The translations under genes and the position numbers were made by a program. 64,000 nt of DNA, taken from assembly GCF_027111315.2 (NCBI RefSeq), contig NZ_CP114289.2, positions 558,001 to 622,000 on the forward strand, in the 5' to 3' direction. Under the pieces are notes generated by a model, which ran no database searches, was not told the DNA's origin, and saw only the letters and a program-made list of their open reading frames with translations. The stretch is from Flavobacterium limnophilum (GTDB lineage: Bacteria; Bacteroidota; Bacteroidia; Flavobacteriales; Flavobacteriaceae). This document shows positions 35,490 through 44,333 of this stretch, in pieces (position 1 is the stretch's first letter; the number at the start of each line of letters is the position of its first letter).

Positions 35490-36590
35490 TTACCAATTTA
35501 AATCCTTGATGTCGTTGTAATGTACTTTTTGCTTGACGGTTCCATAATTTAAAATCACGAAACTAGGATTCGCTCTTTCGATGGTTTTTAGTGCCGTTGC
35601 ATCGCAAAAGTGGAAATCAAACGTGAATCCATGTTTCTTTTTTGTGGCCTCGATGATTTCGCTTGAAGAGCCGGTCAGCAGGGAAACATAATATCCTTTT
35701 GCGGCAGCTTCTTTGTACAATTTTTCCAGATTTTGCATCGCTTCTGGATTGGCTTTTTCTAAATCATAAGCCACCACAAGCAGTACTTTTTCTTTTGACA
35801 AAACCATGTCGGTGTTGTCTTGTCCGTCCAATTCCAGCTTGAAATCATGAATAGGAGGAAGGTAACCTTGCACGATTACTTTGTCTTTTCTGTCCACAAA
35901 CGTGGCTCCTTCGGGAAGCGACATCAAATCTTTTTCGGTAAATTCCTTGTCCACGCCGTTTACTTTATAAATAAACACCATTTCAACGACACTTTTTGGA
36001 GCGTTATCCGGAATCGACATATCGGTTCTTATGTTTGTACCCACTTTATAAGGCCTGAAATCTTTCAACGGCAAATGATTGATAACCCAATAGCCCATAA
36101 AGGAACACAAGGCAATGCTTGTCAAAACCAATATGTTTTGGATTTTGTTTGTGAAAAGCGGTTTGATCAATTTTTTATTGAAAAACAGAATCAATATGAA
36201 GAACAGCAGGACAATGTCTTTCGAAAAAGATTGCCAAGGCGTTAAATGCAAGGCGTCTCCAAAGCAGCCACAATCTTTTACCACGTCAAAATAAGCCGAA
36301 TAAAAGGTCAAAAAGGTAAATTCAATGATCAATAACAACAGTAGCCAGATCGTTAATTTTGATTTGTATCCAATAAGCAACATCACGCCCAAAACCACTT
36401 CAAGGATAACCAAAAACAAGGCTATAGCCAATGAATAAGGCACGAAAAAAGGCATGTTGAAGACAGGTTCACTAAAGTATTCGTCGAGTTTATATGAAAA
36501 ACCCAAAGGGTCATTCAGTTTTATCAATCCAGAAATAATGAACAAAATCCCGACGAAAAGTCTGGAGAATTGGGTGATGGTTTTTTTCAT
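35490..36590 (-). CDS. BT_3928-type DoxX-like membrane protein with thioredoxin-like C-terminus
   Basis: A 366-residue protein. Residues 1-145 are four to five membrane helices of the DoxX/methylamine-utilisation type, with FSRLFVGILFIISGLIKLNDP and the cysteine pair in VVKDCGCFGDALHLTP. After a further helix at about 152-170, the soluble C-terminal half (LLVVAYDLEKANPEAMQNLE, PSFVILNYGTVKQKVHYNDI) has a thioredoxin-like fold pattern but no CxxC. This matches the BT_3928 family of Bacteroidota. An electron-transfer role at the membrane is likely but not shown. Confidence 0.85.
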   Translation of the reverse strand: MKKTITQFSRLFVGILFIISGLIKLNDPLGFSYKLDEYFSEPVFNMPFFVPYSLAIALFLVILEVVLGVMLLIGYKSKLTIWLLLLLIIEFTFLTFYSAYFDVVKDCGCFGDALHLTPWQSFSKDIVLLFFILILFFNKKLIKPLFTNKIQNILVLTSIALCSFMGYWVINHLPLKDFRPYKVGTNIRTDMSIPDNAPKSVVEMVFIYKVNGVDKEFTEKDLMSLPEGATFVDRKDKVIVQGYLPPIHDFKLELDGQDNTDMVLSKEKVLLVVAYDLEKANPEAMQNLEKLYKEAAAKGYYVSLLTGSSSEIIEATKKKHGFTFDFHFCDATALKTIERANPSFVILNYGTVKQKVHYNDIKDLNW

Positions 36591-36756
36591 AATAGTGTTT
36601 TAAAAATTCCAAAAAACAAAAGCCAAAAAACAAACAAATTCCAAATAGTAATTTTTTGAATTTTCAAAACCCAAAAAATACAAATAAAATTTTTAGTTAG
36701 TTTAGGATGACTTTTCGATTTTTGAATTTATTTGTTATTTGTTTTTTTGGATTTTG

Positions 36757-37299
36757 TTATTTAACATTTTTCATTAAAATCAAGGCGAAAACCGCATAAT
36801 TAATCATGTCCTGATAATTGGCATCGATGCCTTCAGAAACCAGGGTTTTTCCTTTATTGTCTTCAATTTGTTTCACTCGAAGCAATTTTTGAAGGATTAA
36901 ATCCGTCAAGGAACTTACCCGCATTTCGCGCCAAGCTTCACCATAATCGTGGTTTTTGTTTTCCATCAAATCTTTGGTGAGTTTCACTTTGGCATCGTAT
37001 AAAATAGTGGCTTCTTCCACGTTCAAATCGGGTTGGTCCACCACGCCAAGTTCCAGTTGAATCAATGCCATAATCGAATAATTGATGATTCCGATGAATT
37101 CGCCGGTTTCGTCTTCGTCCACTTTTCGAACCTCGTTTTCCTGCAAGCTTCTTATTCTTTGGGCTTTGATGAAGATTTGGTCGGTCAAGGACGGTAATCT
37201 CAAAATGCGCCAAGCACTGCCGTAATCTTTCATTTTATTGACGAAAAGCGTGCGACAAACCGCAATCACCTTGTCGTATTCCTGGGAGGTATTGTTCAT
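36757..37299 (-). CDS. DUF1599 family protein
   Basis: A 180-residue cytoplasmic protein made of two similar halves: KMKDYGSAWRILRLPSLTDQ and later NKNHDYGEAWREMRVSSLTD. The duplicated (K/N)xx-DYG-x-AWR pattern defines DUF1599, which resembles the all-alpha NTP pyrophosphatase fold; acidic residues (DEDETGEFIGIINY) could hold metal. No function is established. It is divergent from folP, 90 nt away, and co-directional with the BT_3928-like gene; this neighbourhood recurs in Bacteroidota. Confidence 0.88.
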   Translation of the reverse strand: MNNTSQEYDKVIAVCRTLFVNKMKDYGSAWRILRLPSLTDQIFIKAQRIRSLQENEVRKVDEDETGEFIGIINYSIMALIQLELGVVDQPDLNVEEATILYDAKVKLTKDLMENKNHDYGEAWREMRVSSLTDLILQKLLRVKQIEDNKGKTLVSEGIDANYQDMINYAVFALILMKNVK

Positions 37300-37389
37300 T
37301 TAATGCTGTATATTTGTATAAAAATTTCTTCAAAAATAAGGAATATTTATTGGATGGAAGAAGGAAGATTAACGAATTTTGATTTGAAA

Positions 37390-38217
37390 ATGACAATAAA
37401 CTGCAAAGGACAACTCATCGATTTATCGACTCCCAAAGTAATGGGGATTTTGAACGTGACGCCCAACTCTTTTTTTGACGGCGGAAAGTATAAAAACGAA
37501 AGCGAAATGCTCTCGCAAGTCGGGAAAATGTTGAGTGACGGAGCGACATTCATAGATGTTGGCGCTTATTCCAGCAAGCCCAGTGCCGAATTTGTTTCGG
37601 AAGAGGAAGAGTTGCAAAGAATAGTTCCCATCATCAACCTAATTTTGGAATATTATCCCGAAACCTTGATTTCAATCGACACTTTCAGGAGCGAAGTGGC
37701 CCAGGTTTGCATCGAAAACGGGGCGGCCATCATCAACGATATTTCGGCGGGAAATCTCGATGACAACATGATGGAAACCATTGCGAAATATAATGTTCCC
37801 TACATCATGATGCACATGCGAGGCACGCCGGAAACGATGCAAAAGATGACCAGTTACGACAATATCGTCAAGGAAATGCTTTTCTATTTTTCGGAAAGAG
37901 TGGCCCAAGCGAGAAGTCACGGCATCAATGATTTGGTTGTCGATCCGGGATTTGGTTTTGCCAAAACATTGGAACAAAATTATGAAGTCTTGCAAAAAAT
38001 GGAGTTGTTCGAAATCTTGGAATTGCCTTTGCTGGCCGGGGTTTCCAGGAAATCGATGATTTATAAAACCTTGAATTCTTCTGCTGAAGAAGCCTTAAAC
38101 GGCACCACGGTCTTGAATACGATTGCCTTGACCAAGGGAGCCAAAATTCTTCGGGTTCACGATGTCAAGGAAGCGATGGAATGTGTCACTTTGTTCAACA
38201 AACTCAACAATCTATAA
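37390..38217 (+). CDS. folP: Dihydropteroate synthase
   Basis: A 275-residue TIM-barrel enzyme of folate synthesis joining p-aminobenzoate to dihydropterin diphosphate. The start at 37390 (MTINCKGQLIDL) was chosen because family similarity begins there. Signatures are VMGILNVTPNSFFDGG (loop 1), FIDVGAYSSKPSA (loop 2), INDISAG, and VDPGFGFAK. Loop 2 reads SSKP where most enzymes have STRP, changing residues that contact pABA and sulfonamides. Its stop overlaps the next start as TAATG, so the downstream lipoprotein is translationally coupled. Confidence 0.94.
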   Translation: MTINCKGQLIDLSTPKVMGILNVTPNSFFDGGKYKNESEMLSQVGKMLSDGATFIDVGAYSSKPSAEFVSEEEELQRIVPIINLILEYYPETLISIDTFRSEVAQVCIENGAAIINDISAGNLDDNMMETIAKYNVPYIMMHMRGTPETMQKMTSYDNIVKEMLFYFSERVAQARSHGINDLVVDPGFGFAKTLEQNYEVLQKMELFEILELPLLAGVSRKSMIYKTLNSSAEEALNGTTVLNTIALTKGAKILRVHDVKEAMECVTLFNKLNNL

Positions 38218-38828
38218 TGAAGTATTTTAGTTTAGCAATTCTTTTGGTGTTGTTTTCCTGTGGAAACCAAGAAGATATCTTGTTGCCAAAATCCAATGTG
38301 ACCATCGTTTCGGATGTGAAAGACCATTCGCCGATTTATATTTTTTTCAGAACCAAGGGAAAAGATACTTTGGCGGAAGTGAACCGAAAAAATTCCATCA
38401 TCACCACCAATTGGATTCTCCATATCGACAAGCGATTGCCCTTGCGATTGGTCATTCCCGAAGTGGTGAAATTGCAGGAGAAAAAGCGAAATGAAGTTGC
38501 CCACAAAAACGAATTGGCCGAGAATTATTATTCCTATGCCGATAGTATTGGCAAGAATATGGCCTTTCTTCCCTTCACGAAAGTGTATTATAAAATGGAG
38601 AAACCAATGTCTAGTTTTATTGTATTTTTTTCTAGAAAAAATGAAATTTATGTGGATGGTTTTTCAGGAAGCCGTGAAGAATTGAAACATTTTTTAACTA
38701 GTTTTAAAGATAAGTACAAAATGATCAGATTCGGTTTTGATGAAAATATGAGTTATGGAACTTATATTCAGAATGAAATTTTTATCCAAAGTTTAAAAAT
38801 AATAAATAAGGAAGAGTTTGTTTATTAG
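38217..38828 (+). CDS. Hypothetical lipoprotein coupled to folP
   Basis: A 203-residue protein; the start at 38217 overlaps the folP stop by one nt and yields the lipoprotein signal MKYFSLAILLVLFSCGNQ with Cys 15. The mature part is basic and beta/alpha mixed, with no motif I recognise. Its upstream in-frame extension would lie inside folP. Function unknown. Confidence 0.75.
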   Translation: MKYFSLAILLVLFSCGNQEDILLPKSNVTIVSDVKDHSPIYIFFRTKGKDTLAEVNRKNSIITTNWILHIDKRLPLRLVIPEVVKLQEKKRNEVAHKNELAENYYSYADSIGKNMAFLPFTKVYYKMEKPMSSFIVFFSRKNEIYVDGFSGSREELKHFLTSFKDKYKMIRFGFDENMSYGTYIQNEIFIQSLKIINKEEFVY

Positions 38829-38892
38829 AAATGTGATTGCTTCGTTCCTCGCAATTGACTGAATACTAAAAACTGACCACTGACCACTAAAA

Positions 38893-39366
38893 TCACTGAT
38901 GGTGATACGGTTCATTCTTCAAAATCGTGAATCCACGATACAATTGTTCGATAAAAAACAAACGCACCATTTGATGGGAAAAAGTCATTAGTGACAGCGA
39001 GATTTTTCCTTGGGCTTTGGCATAAACTGTTTCCGAAAAACCATAAGAACCACCAATCACAAAAACCAAAGTCTTTACTCCCGAATTCATTTTCTTTTGC
39101 AATTCTTCGGAAAAGCCGACACTTGAAAAGGTTTTTCCGTTTTCGTCCAATAAAATGAGTTGGTCGGTTGGCGTTATTTTAGCTAAAATCAGTTCGCCTT
39201 CCTTTTCTTTTTGCTGGCTTTCCGACAAGTTTTTCACGTTTTTGATGTCGGGAATAATCTCCAAATCAAACTTGATGTAGAAAGACAAGCGTTTTTGATA
39301 CTCCTCAATTAACGATTGTAGGTTTTTATTGTCGGTTTTGCCAATGGCAATCAGTTTGATGTTCAT
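38893..39366 (-). CDS. rlmH: 23S rRNA pseudouridine-1915 N3-methyltransferase
   Basis: A 157-residue SPOUT methyltransferase. It begins MNIKLIAIGKT and carries LILLDENGKTFSS, the knot-forming FVIGGSYGFSE and the C-terminal SLMTFSHQMVRLFFIEQLYRG with the near-terminal ExYHH (EPYHHQ). It methylates pseudouridine 1915 in helix 69 of 23S rRNA, acting on 70S ribosomes as a dimer. Size and motifs match the family exactly. Confidence 0.96.
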   Translation of the reverse strand: MNIKLIAIGKTDNKNLQSLIEEYQKRLSFYIKFDLEIIPDIKNVKNLSESQQKEKEGELILAKITPTDQLILLDENGKTFSSVGFSEELQKKMNSGVKTLVFVIGGSYGFSETVYAKAQGKISLSLMTFSHQMVRLFFIEQLYRGFTILKNEPYHHQ

Positions 39367-39642
39367 ATTGTTGAATTAAATAATTGCAAAGGTATAAAAA
39401 TGAGAATCAAATAATAATGGGCTGATTTTTTTGGGTCATTTTGTGATATTATTTAAAAAATGGGTTTTTAATAGTTTTATTTTAGTGACACCCCAATTTT
39501 TTTAGGGGGTTATTGTTTATAATAGTAATAAATTAGGAGGTATACCGTCTATTTATAATTAAAGTTATTAATATTTATGAAAAATGTAAATTAAATATTG
39601 AGGCATTTGTTTATTTTTGCCCTGAATAAAAAAAATACGATT

Positions 39643-40878
39643 ATGTTAGATGTAGGTTTAACCACTTTTATGATTTTGGCCACCAGTTTGGTGATGTTGA
39701 TGACTCCCGGCCTTGCCTTTTTTTATGGAGGTTTGGGATGTAACAAAAATATTTTGAGTATTATGATGCAAAGTTTTGTTTCTATGGGAATTGGAACGGT
39801 ACTTTGGTTTGCTTTTGGTTATTCGCTTTGTTTTAGCGGAAACATGAGTTCGGGATCTGATTTTTTTGGGATAATCGGGAATTTCGACAAGGCGTTTTAC
39901 CACGGAATCACTCCTTCGACCTTATACTCTGCAGATAAAAGGTTTCCTGAATATATTTTTATTGCTTACCAAATGATGTTTGCCATTATCACGCCGGCAT
40001 TGATTACGGGAGCCTTCATCAATCGAGTTACTTTTAAATCCTATGTTTTGTTTCTGATTTTTTGGCAAATATTCGTTTATTACCCTTTCGTTCACATGGT
40101 TTGGGGTGGCGGATTGCTTGCCGAGTGGGGAGTTTTTGACTTTGCGGGTGGAATCACGGTGCATGCAACTGCTGGTTTTGCTGCTTTGGCATCGGTCTAT
40201 TTTGTGGGTCGCCGTCAAAAGACTCATGAACCCAACAACATTCCATTGGTTGCCATTGGGACAGCATTGCTTTGGTTTGGCTGGTATGGATTTAATGCGG
40301 GAAGTGAATTGGCGGTAAATTCGATTACGGTTTCTTCTTTTTTGAATACGGATACAGCAGCTTCTTTTGCGGCAGTTACTTGGCTACTTATCGAATGGAA
40401 CACTGGAAAAAAGAAACCTACTTTTATTGGATTGATGACCGGTGCTGTTGCCGGGTTGGCCACCATTACACCGGCAGCTGGATTTGTAGATATTTATTCT
40501 TCGGCAATTATTGGAATTATTGCCGCTTGTGGTTGTTTTGCTGCGGTGAAATTCAAGGAAAGAAAAGGCTGGGATGATGCACTTGATGTATGGGGAGTGC
40601 ACGGAATGGGAGGAATAATTGGGACTATTTGTTTGGGTTTCTTTGCCAACAGCACTATTAATTCGGCTATTCCAAACGGATTGTTTTTTGGAGGTGACGG
40701 AATGTTGCTCTTTAAAGAGTGTGTTGCAATCTTGTTTGCGACCAGTTATGCCTTCATTTTCACGGTATTGTTGTTTAAAATCATCAATAAATTTATCCCT
40801 GTTCGCGTGACTGACATAGAGCAAGAGTTGGGTCTGGATTTGAGCCATCACGGCGAAGTGGCGAGACAACAACGCTAA
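39643..40878 (+). CDS. amt: Ammonium transporter (Amt family)
   Basis: A 411-residue channel of eleven membrane helices. The start at 39643 (MLDVGLTTFMILATSLVMLM) puts the first helix at the N-terminus. Signatures are TPGLAFFYGGLG, the first pore histidine in DFAGGITVHATAGFAALA, and the second in DVWGVHGMGGIIGTI. It conducts ammonium/ammonia. No glnK/PII gene follows, unlike the usual pairing. A strong terminator lies 18 nt after the stop. Confidence 0.95.
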   Translation: MLDVGLTTFMILATSLVMLMTPGLAFFYGGLGCNKNILSIMMQSFVSMGIGTVLWFAFGYSLCFSGNMSSGSDFFGIIGNFDKAFYHGITPSTLYSADKRFPEYIFIAYQMMFAIITPALITGAFINRVTFKSYVLFLIFWQIFVYYPFVHMVWGGGLLAEWGVFDFAGGITVHATAGFAALASVYFVGRRQKTHEPNNIPLVAIGTALLWFGWYGFNAGSELAVNSITVSSFLNTDTAASFAAVTWLLIEWNTGKKKPTFIGLMTGAVAGLATITPAAGFVDIYSSAIIGIIAACGCFAAVKFKERKGWDDALDVWGVHGMGGIIGTICLGFFANSTINSAIPNGLFFGGDGMLLFKECVAILFATSYAFIFTVLLFKIINKFIPVRVTDIEQELGLDLSHHGEVARQQR

Positions 40879-40895
40879 AGAGAATTTGATTATAT

Positions 40896-40932
40896 AAAAA
40901 GGGCTTCATTCGACAAGAATGAAGCTCTTTTT
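40896..40932. terminator. Bidirectional terminator between amt and a small membrane protein gene
   Basis: GCTTCATTC / GAATGAAGC with loop GACAA, extended by G-U, G-C and an A5/T5 flank. T-runs follow on both strands, serving the two convergent genes. Confidence 0.82.
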
Positions 40933-40950
40933 AGTTGAAAAGCTTTGTAG

Positions 40951-41157
40951 CTAGCTGTCCAGAAATGAATCTTGATTATTGTTTTTCTTGAATAATTTCA
41001 GCAGCAACATAAGACCGGCTACGGCTTCGAAAGTCATTCCAATAATGAGAAAGAAAGTTGTCCAATCTTTGCGTTCGTGAGAGATTTTGAATATTGCGCC
41101 GATAACCGTGAGCACGGCACCAATCAGGAATAAAACCAGGATTTGCGAGTTTTTCAT
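40951..41157 (-). CDS. Small two-helix membrane protein, GldL-like
   Basis: A 68-residue protein with two hydrophobic helices (about 6-25 and 34-58) separated by ISHERKDW. The pattern IGAVLTVIGAIFKISH then IIGMTFEAVAGLMLLLKLF resembles the membrane hairpin at the N-terminus of gliding motility protein GldL, including the glutamate in the second helix. The soluble GldL domain is missing and no gld genes are nearby, so this is a GldL-related small protein of unknown role. Confidence 0.6.
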   Translation of the reverse strand: MKNSQILVLFLIGAVLTVIGAIFKISHERKDWTTFFLIIGMTFEAVAGLMLLLKLFKKNNNQDSFLDS

Positions 41158-41252
41158 TTGTCAAGTATTAAGGTTCAAAGATATTGAAAAGAACTGGAAG
41201 TTGTGTTTTTTGGAAGTTTTCTGTTTTTTTCATTCGATACCGTTTTAAACAA

Positions 41253-41288
41253 AAAGCCCCATGAAGTTGTAAAGATTCATGGGGCTTT
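41253..41288 (-). terminator. Intrinsic terminator after the TonB receptor gene
   Basis: AAAGCCCCATGAA / TTCATGGGGCTTT, a perfect 13-bp stem, followed on the minus strand by TTTTTG. Confidence 0.82.
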
Positions 41289-41332
41289 CCATAAGTGACA
41301 GGTTGTAAATTCAACCTAAATTTGTGTATTTA

Positions 41333-43774
41333 TTATCCTGGAAATTCACCTCCGTTATCTTCATTTCTAGGTTGTTGGTTCTTTTCTTTCTCTCCTTTTG
41401 GTTTATTGAAACGGTAGGTGAACGACAAATTGAATTGACGTTTACGGAACTGCATTTCGCCATACGAGGTTTGGTTTTCAAGATAGGTATAAGATCTCAT
41501 CTTTCTCGTATTGAAAACATCACTGATATTGAACGCAATTGTTGCTTTGTCTTTTAGGACATCTTTACTGAAAGCGGTGTTCATTCCAAACTGGCCCAAG
41601 TTTTTACCTTGTGCGGTTTTTTGCTCTCCATTGTAGTTGGCATTCAACTGCCAGTCAATTTTGTAGGGCAAAGTTAGTTTTGAGCTGATTCTTGCGGACC
41701 AAGAATTGGCTTGGTTGTCAAGATTTTGAACTATAAGTTCGCCTTGTGTATCAGTGTAACTGTGCTCACCGGTTGTTTTTACATTATACAAATTGAAATT
41801 ACTGTTTAATCTCCATATTTTGAATGGGGAATAATTTAAAGTAAACTCAAAGCCATATTTTTGCTCTTTTCCCAAGTTTATAGGTGAGCTTTTAATAACC
41901 GGAATTCCATTTACTTTATCACCTGTAGGAGATCGCACAAAACTGAAAACATCTTTGGTATCTTCAAAATATGCCGAAGTATTGAATGTTATTTTGTCCC
42001 AACGCTTGATGTATCCAAAATCAAATTTGTTGGTCAGTGATGGATCCAAGTCAGGATTTCCTTGAAAAATATTGACATTACTGGAATAATTTACCGCAGG
42101 GTTCATGAAACGTCCTCTTGGTCTTGTTAAGCGTTTGCTGTAGCTTGTGGTAATGTTGCTTTGATCCGAGATTTCATAACTAACAAAGGCACTTGGAAAA
42201 AAGTTGTTGTACTTTTTAGAATTAAAAACTTTAGGATCTTCTAATAAATTCACTTCGATATTGGTGTCTTCCCAACGTAGCCCAAATAAATAAGAGAATT
42301 TATTTTTTTTGAAACCATATTGCGTATAAAGTGCGTTGATGTTTTCTATATATTCTAACGTATTGGATAAATCCTTAATTTTTACGCCTTGTTCGTCAAG
42401 AACGTAATATTGATTGTTTAAGTTACCAAAATTTCCTTTATATCCTGCTTCAAACTGACTTCCTTCGCCTAGTGGGAGTACATAATCAGCTTGCAATTGT
42501 GCTTGTTTTTGAACTTGATTATTTAAGGTGTTGTTATAATTGTCAGAACCAATAATGATACTTTGGCTATCATCCGTATTTCTTGAAATGGAACCGTCAA
42601 CTGTAAGTTTGTGTCCATCGTCGTTGAAGTTTTTGATCAAGTTTGACGTATATTCAACATTTTCTCCACCAGTTTCTCCTGTACCCAAACGGTAACTTGA
42701 ACTTGTGAAATTATGGGCGGCATCAAAATTATTATAATTGATTAAATCAGTATTTTCACCACTATCTTTTTGGTAATTGATGGCATTTGTCCAAAAAGTA
42801 TTTGGTGCAACCGTCCATTCAATACCCGCTCTTCCGTTAAAACCATCTCGAGTTCGCTCTGTCTGACGATCTTCGTCTAAAAAGTTTTTGATGGAACCAT
42901 CATCATTGAAATATTTTGAATTGGTTTTACCGCCACCTTCATTTGTTCTGTGGTTGTAACCCAAAGTTGTAAAGTAGTTAAGTTTTTCTGTTTTATAATT
43001 CACGTTGGCACTGAAACCATAAGTTTCGGGAATCCCTGCTGATGCTATGAAAGTTCCGTTGAAACCTTGATTCTTGCCTTTTTTAAGAACAATGTTGATT
43101 AATCCTGAACCGCCTTCGGCATCATATCGTGCGGATGGATTTGTGATAACTTCCACTTTGTCAATGGCGTCCGCAGGAAGTTGTTTTAGCGCTTCGGCAA
43201 TATTTACGGCATAGGATGGTCTTCCATCAATTAAAATTCGGATGTTGTCACTTCCTCTCAAGCTTACATTTCCTTCGGTATCAACAGAAACTGAAGGAAC
43301 ATTGTCCAGCACATCACTTACAGTTCCTCCTTTTACCATCATGTCCTGGCCCACATTGTAAACTTTTTTGTCCAGTTTGATTTCTACCGAAGATTTTTCG
43401 GCACGAACCACTACTTCGTTCAATTGTGAAGCGTCTTCTTCCAAGGCAATTTGTCCTAAATTGCTGGTTTTTTGAAGGTCTTTTTCTTTTAATGTGATTG
43501 TTTTAAAAGAGATGAATTCTATTTTAATATCATAAATACCGGGAGTTACGTCAATGTCAAATTCTCCTTTTGGATTCGTGATTCCTCCGGCGGCTGATTT
43601 AGCAGATTTTGTATTTATAAAAGTGATGGTGGCATATTCGAGCGGTTGTTTGCTTACTTTTTCGATAACCTTTCCTGTAATTTTTATTTTGGCAGCTTGA
43701 GGTCTTCCTTGTGAAAAACTTAAAAAAGAAGTAATAAGCAGAAAGGAAACCAGGATGAATTTTAATTTTCTCAT
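41333..43774 (-). CDS. TonB-dependent outer-membrane receptor
   Basis: An 813-residue protein starting at MRKLKFILVSFLLITSFLSFSQ (43774), a Sec signal. Residues about 30-115 are a carboxypeptidase-regulatory-like beta-sandwich (GKVIEKVSKQPLEYATITF). Residues about 130-220 are the plug (VGQDMMVKGGTVSDVLDNVPSVSVD, RGSDNIRILIDGRPS). A long beta-barrel (outer membrane beta-barrel family 3 type) ends in an aromatic strand before a Gln/Asn-rich tail. No SusD partner gene is adjacent, so a siderophore, peptide or unknown ligand is more likely than a classic SusCD glycan system. Confidence 0.9.
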   Translation of the reverse strand: MRKLKFILVSFLLITSFLSFSQGRPQAAKIKITGKVIEKVSKQPLEYATITFINTKSAKSAAGGITNPKGEFDIDVTPGIYDIKIEFISFKTITLKEKDLQKTSNLGQIALEEDASQLNEVVVRAEKSSVEIKLDKKVYNVGQDMMVKGGTVSDVLDNVPSVSVDTEGNVSLRGSDNIRILIDGRPSYAVNIAEALKQLPADAIDKVEVITNPSARYDAEGGSGLINIVLKKGKNQGFNGTFIASAGIPETYGFSANVNYKTEKLNYFTTLGYNHRTNEGGGKTNSKYFNDDGSIKNFLDEDRQTERTRDGFNGRAGIEWTVAPNTFWTNAINYQKDSGENTDLINYNNFDAAHNFTSSSYRLGTGETGGENVEYTSNLIKNFNDDGHKLTVDGSISRNTDDSQSIIIGSDNYNNTLNNQVQKQAQLQADYVLPLGEGSQFEAGYKGNFGNLNNQYYVLDEQGVKIKDLSNTLEYIENINALYTQYGFKKNKFSYLFGLRWEDTNIEVNLLEDPKVFNSKKYNNFFPSAFVSYEISDQSNITTSYSKRLTRPRGRFMNPAVNYSSNVNIFQGNPDLDPSLTNKFDFGYIKRWDKITFNTSAYFEDTKDVFSFVRSPTGDKVNGIPVIKSSPINLGKEQKYGFEFTLNYSPFKIWRLNSNFNLYNVKTTGEHSYTDTQGELIVQNLDNQANSWSARISSKLTLPYKIDWQLNANYNGEQKTAQGKNLGQFGMNTAFSKDVLKDKATIAFNISDVFNTRKMRSYTYLENQTSYGEMQFRKRQFNLSFTYRFNKPKGEKEKNQQPRNEDNGGEFPG

Positions 43775-43873
43775 TGATTTAAAAATAGTTGTTTGATTCG
43801 GTAAGATTGTAAAAGCAGCCTTTGGTTTAAGCTGCAAATCATAAAGATTTGTTAAAGTGCCAATAGAAATTCC

Positions 43874-44215
43874 TTAAAGAATGACCGCTGCTTTCTCCAA
43901 AGGTCTGGCAATTACCGCCTTGTCTCCATTGACAACGATGGGTCTTTCGACGAGAATTGGATTTGAAATCATGGCTTGGATAATCTCGTCGTCAGTCAAG
44001 GGTTTGTCCCTGAAATTTTCTATCCAGATTTTCTCTTTTCGGCGCACTAATTCAATGGGTTTTATGCCTAATTTTTGGATGATGTCTTTCAATTCGTCAT
44101 AAGTGGGAACGTCTTCCAAATATTTGATGATTTCGTATTTTTGTCCTGAATTTTCTAGGAAAGCAAGGCATTCCCTGGATTTTGTGCAGCGTGAATTGTG
44201 ATAAATTTGAATCAT
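43874..44215 (-). CDS. arsC: ArsC/Spx-family reductase
   Basis: A 113-residue thioredoxin-fold protein. It starts MIQIYHNSRCTKSRECLAFL, with the active-site Cys 10 and a second Cys at 16. LVRRKE and NPILVERPIVVNGDKAVIARP contain the arginines that bind arsenate in glutaredoxin-linked ArsC. It is usually annotated arsenate reductase, but no ars operon is here and many relatives have other thiol roles. A promoter at 44284-44313 serves it alone. Confidence 0.82.
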   Translation of the reverse strand: MIQIYHNSRCTKSRECLAFLENSGQKYEIIKYLEDVPTYDELKDIIQKLGIKPIELVRRKEKIWIENFRDKPLTDDEIIQAMISNPILVERPIVVNGDKAVIARPLEKAAVIL

Positions 44216-44283
44216 GAAAAAAGAGTTTTATTTTTTTGTAAACTAAGGGATAAAAACAGAAAATTATGCTAAATTCGGGCACG

Positions 44284-44313
44284 CAAATATAAGCAAAACA
44301 TACTCCTGTTCAA
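44284..44313 (-). promoter_or_regulatory. Bacteroidota promoter of the arsC-like gene
   Basis: On the minus strand TTG (44313-44311), a 19-nt spacer and TATATTTG (44291-44284) match the consensus. Confidence 0.5.
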
Positions 44314-44333
44314 TAATCAATTAATTTAATAAA

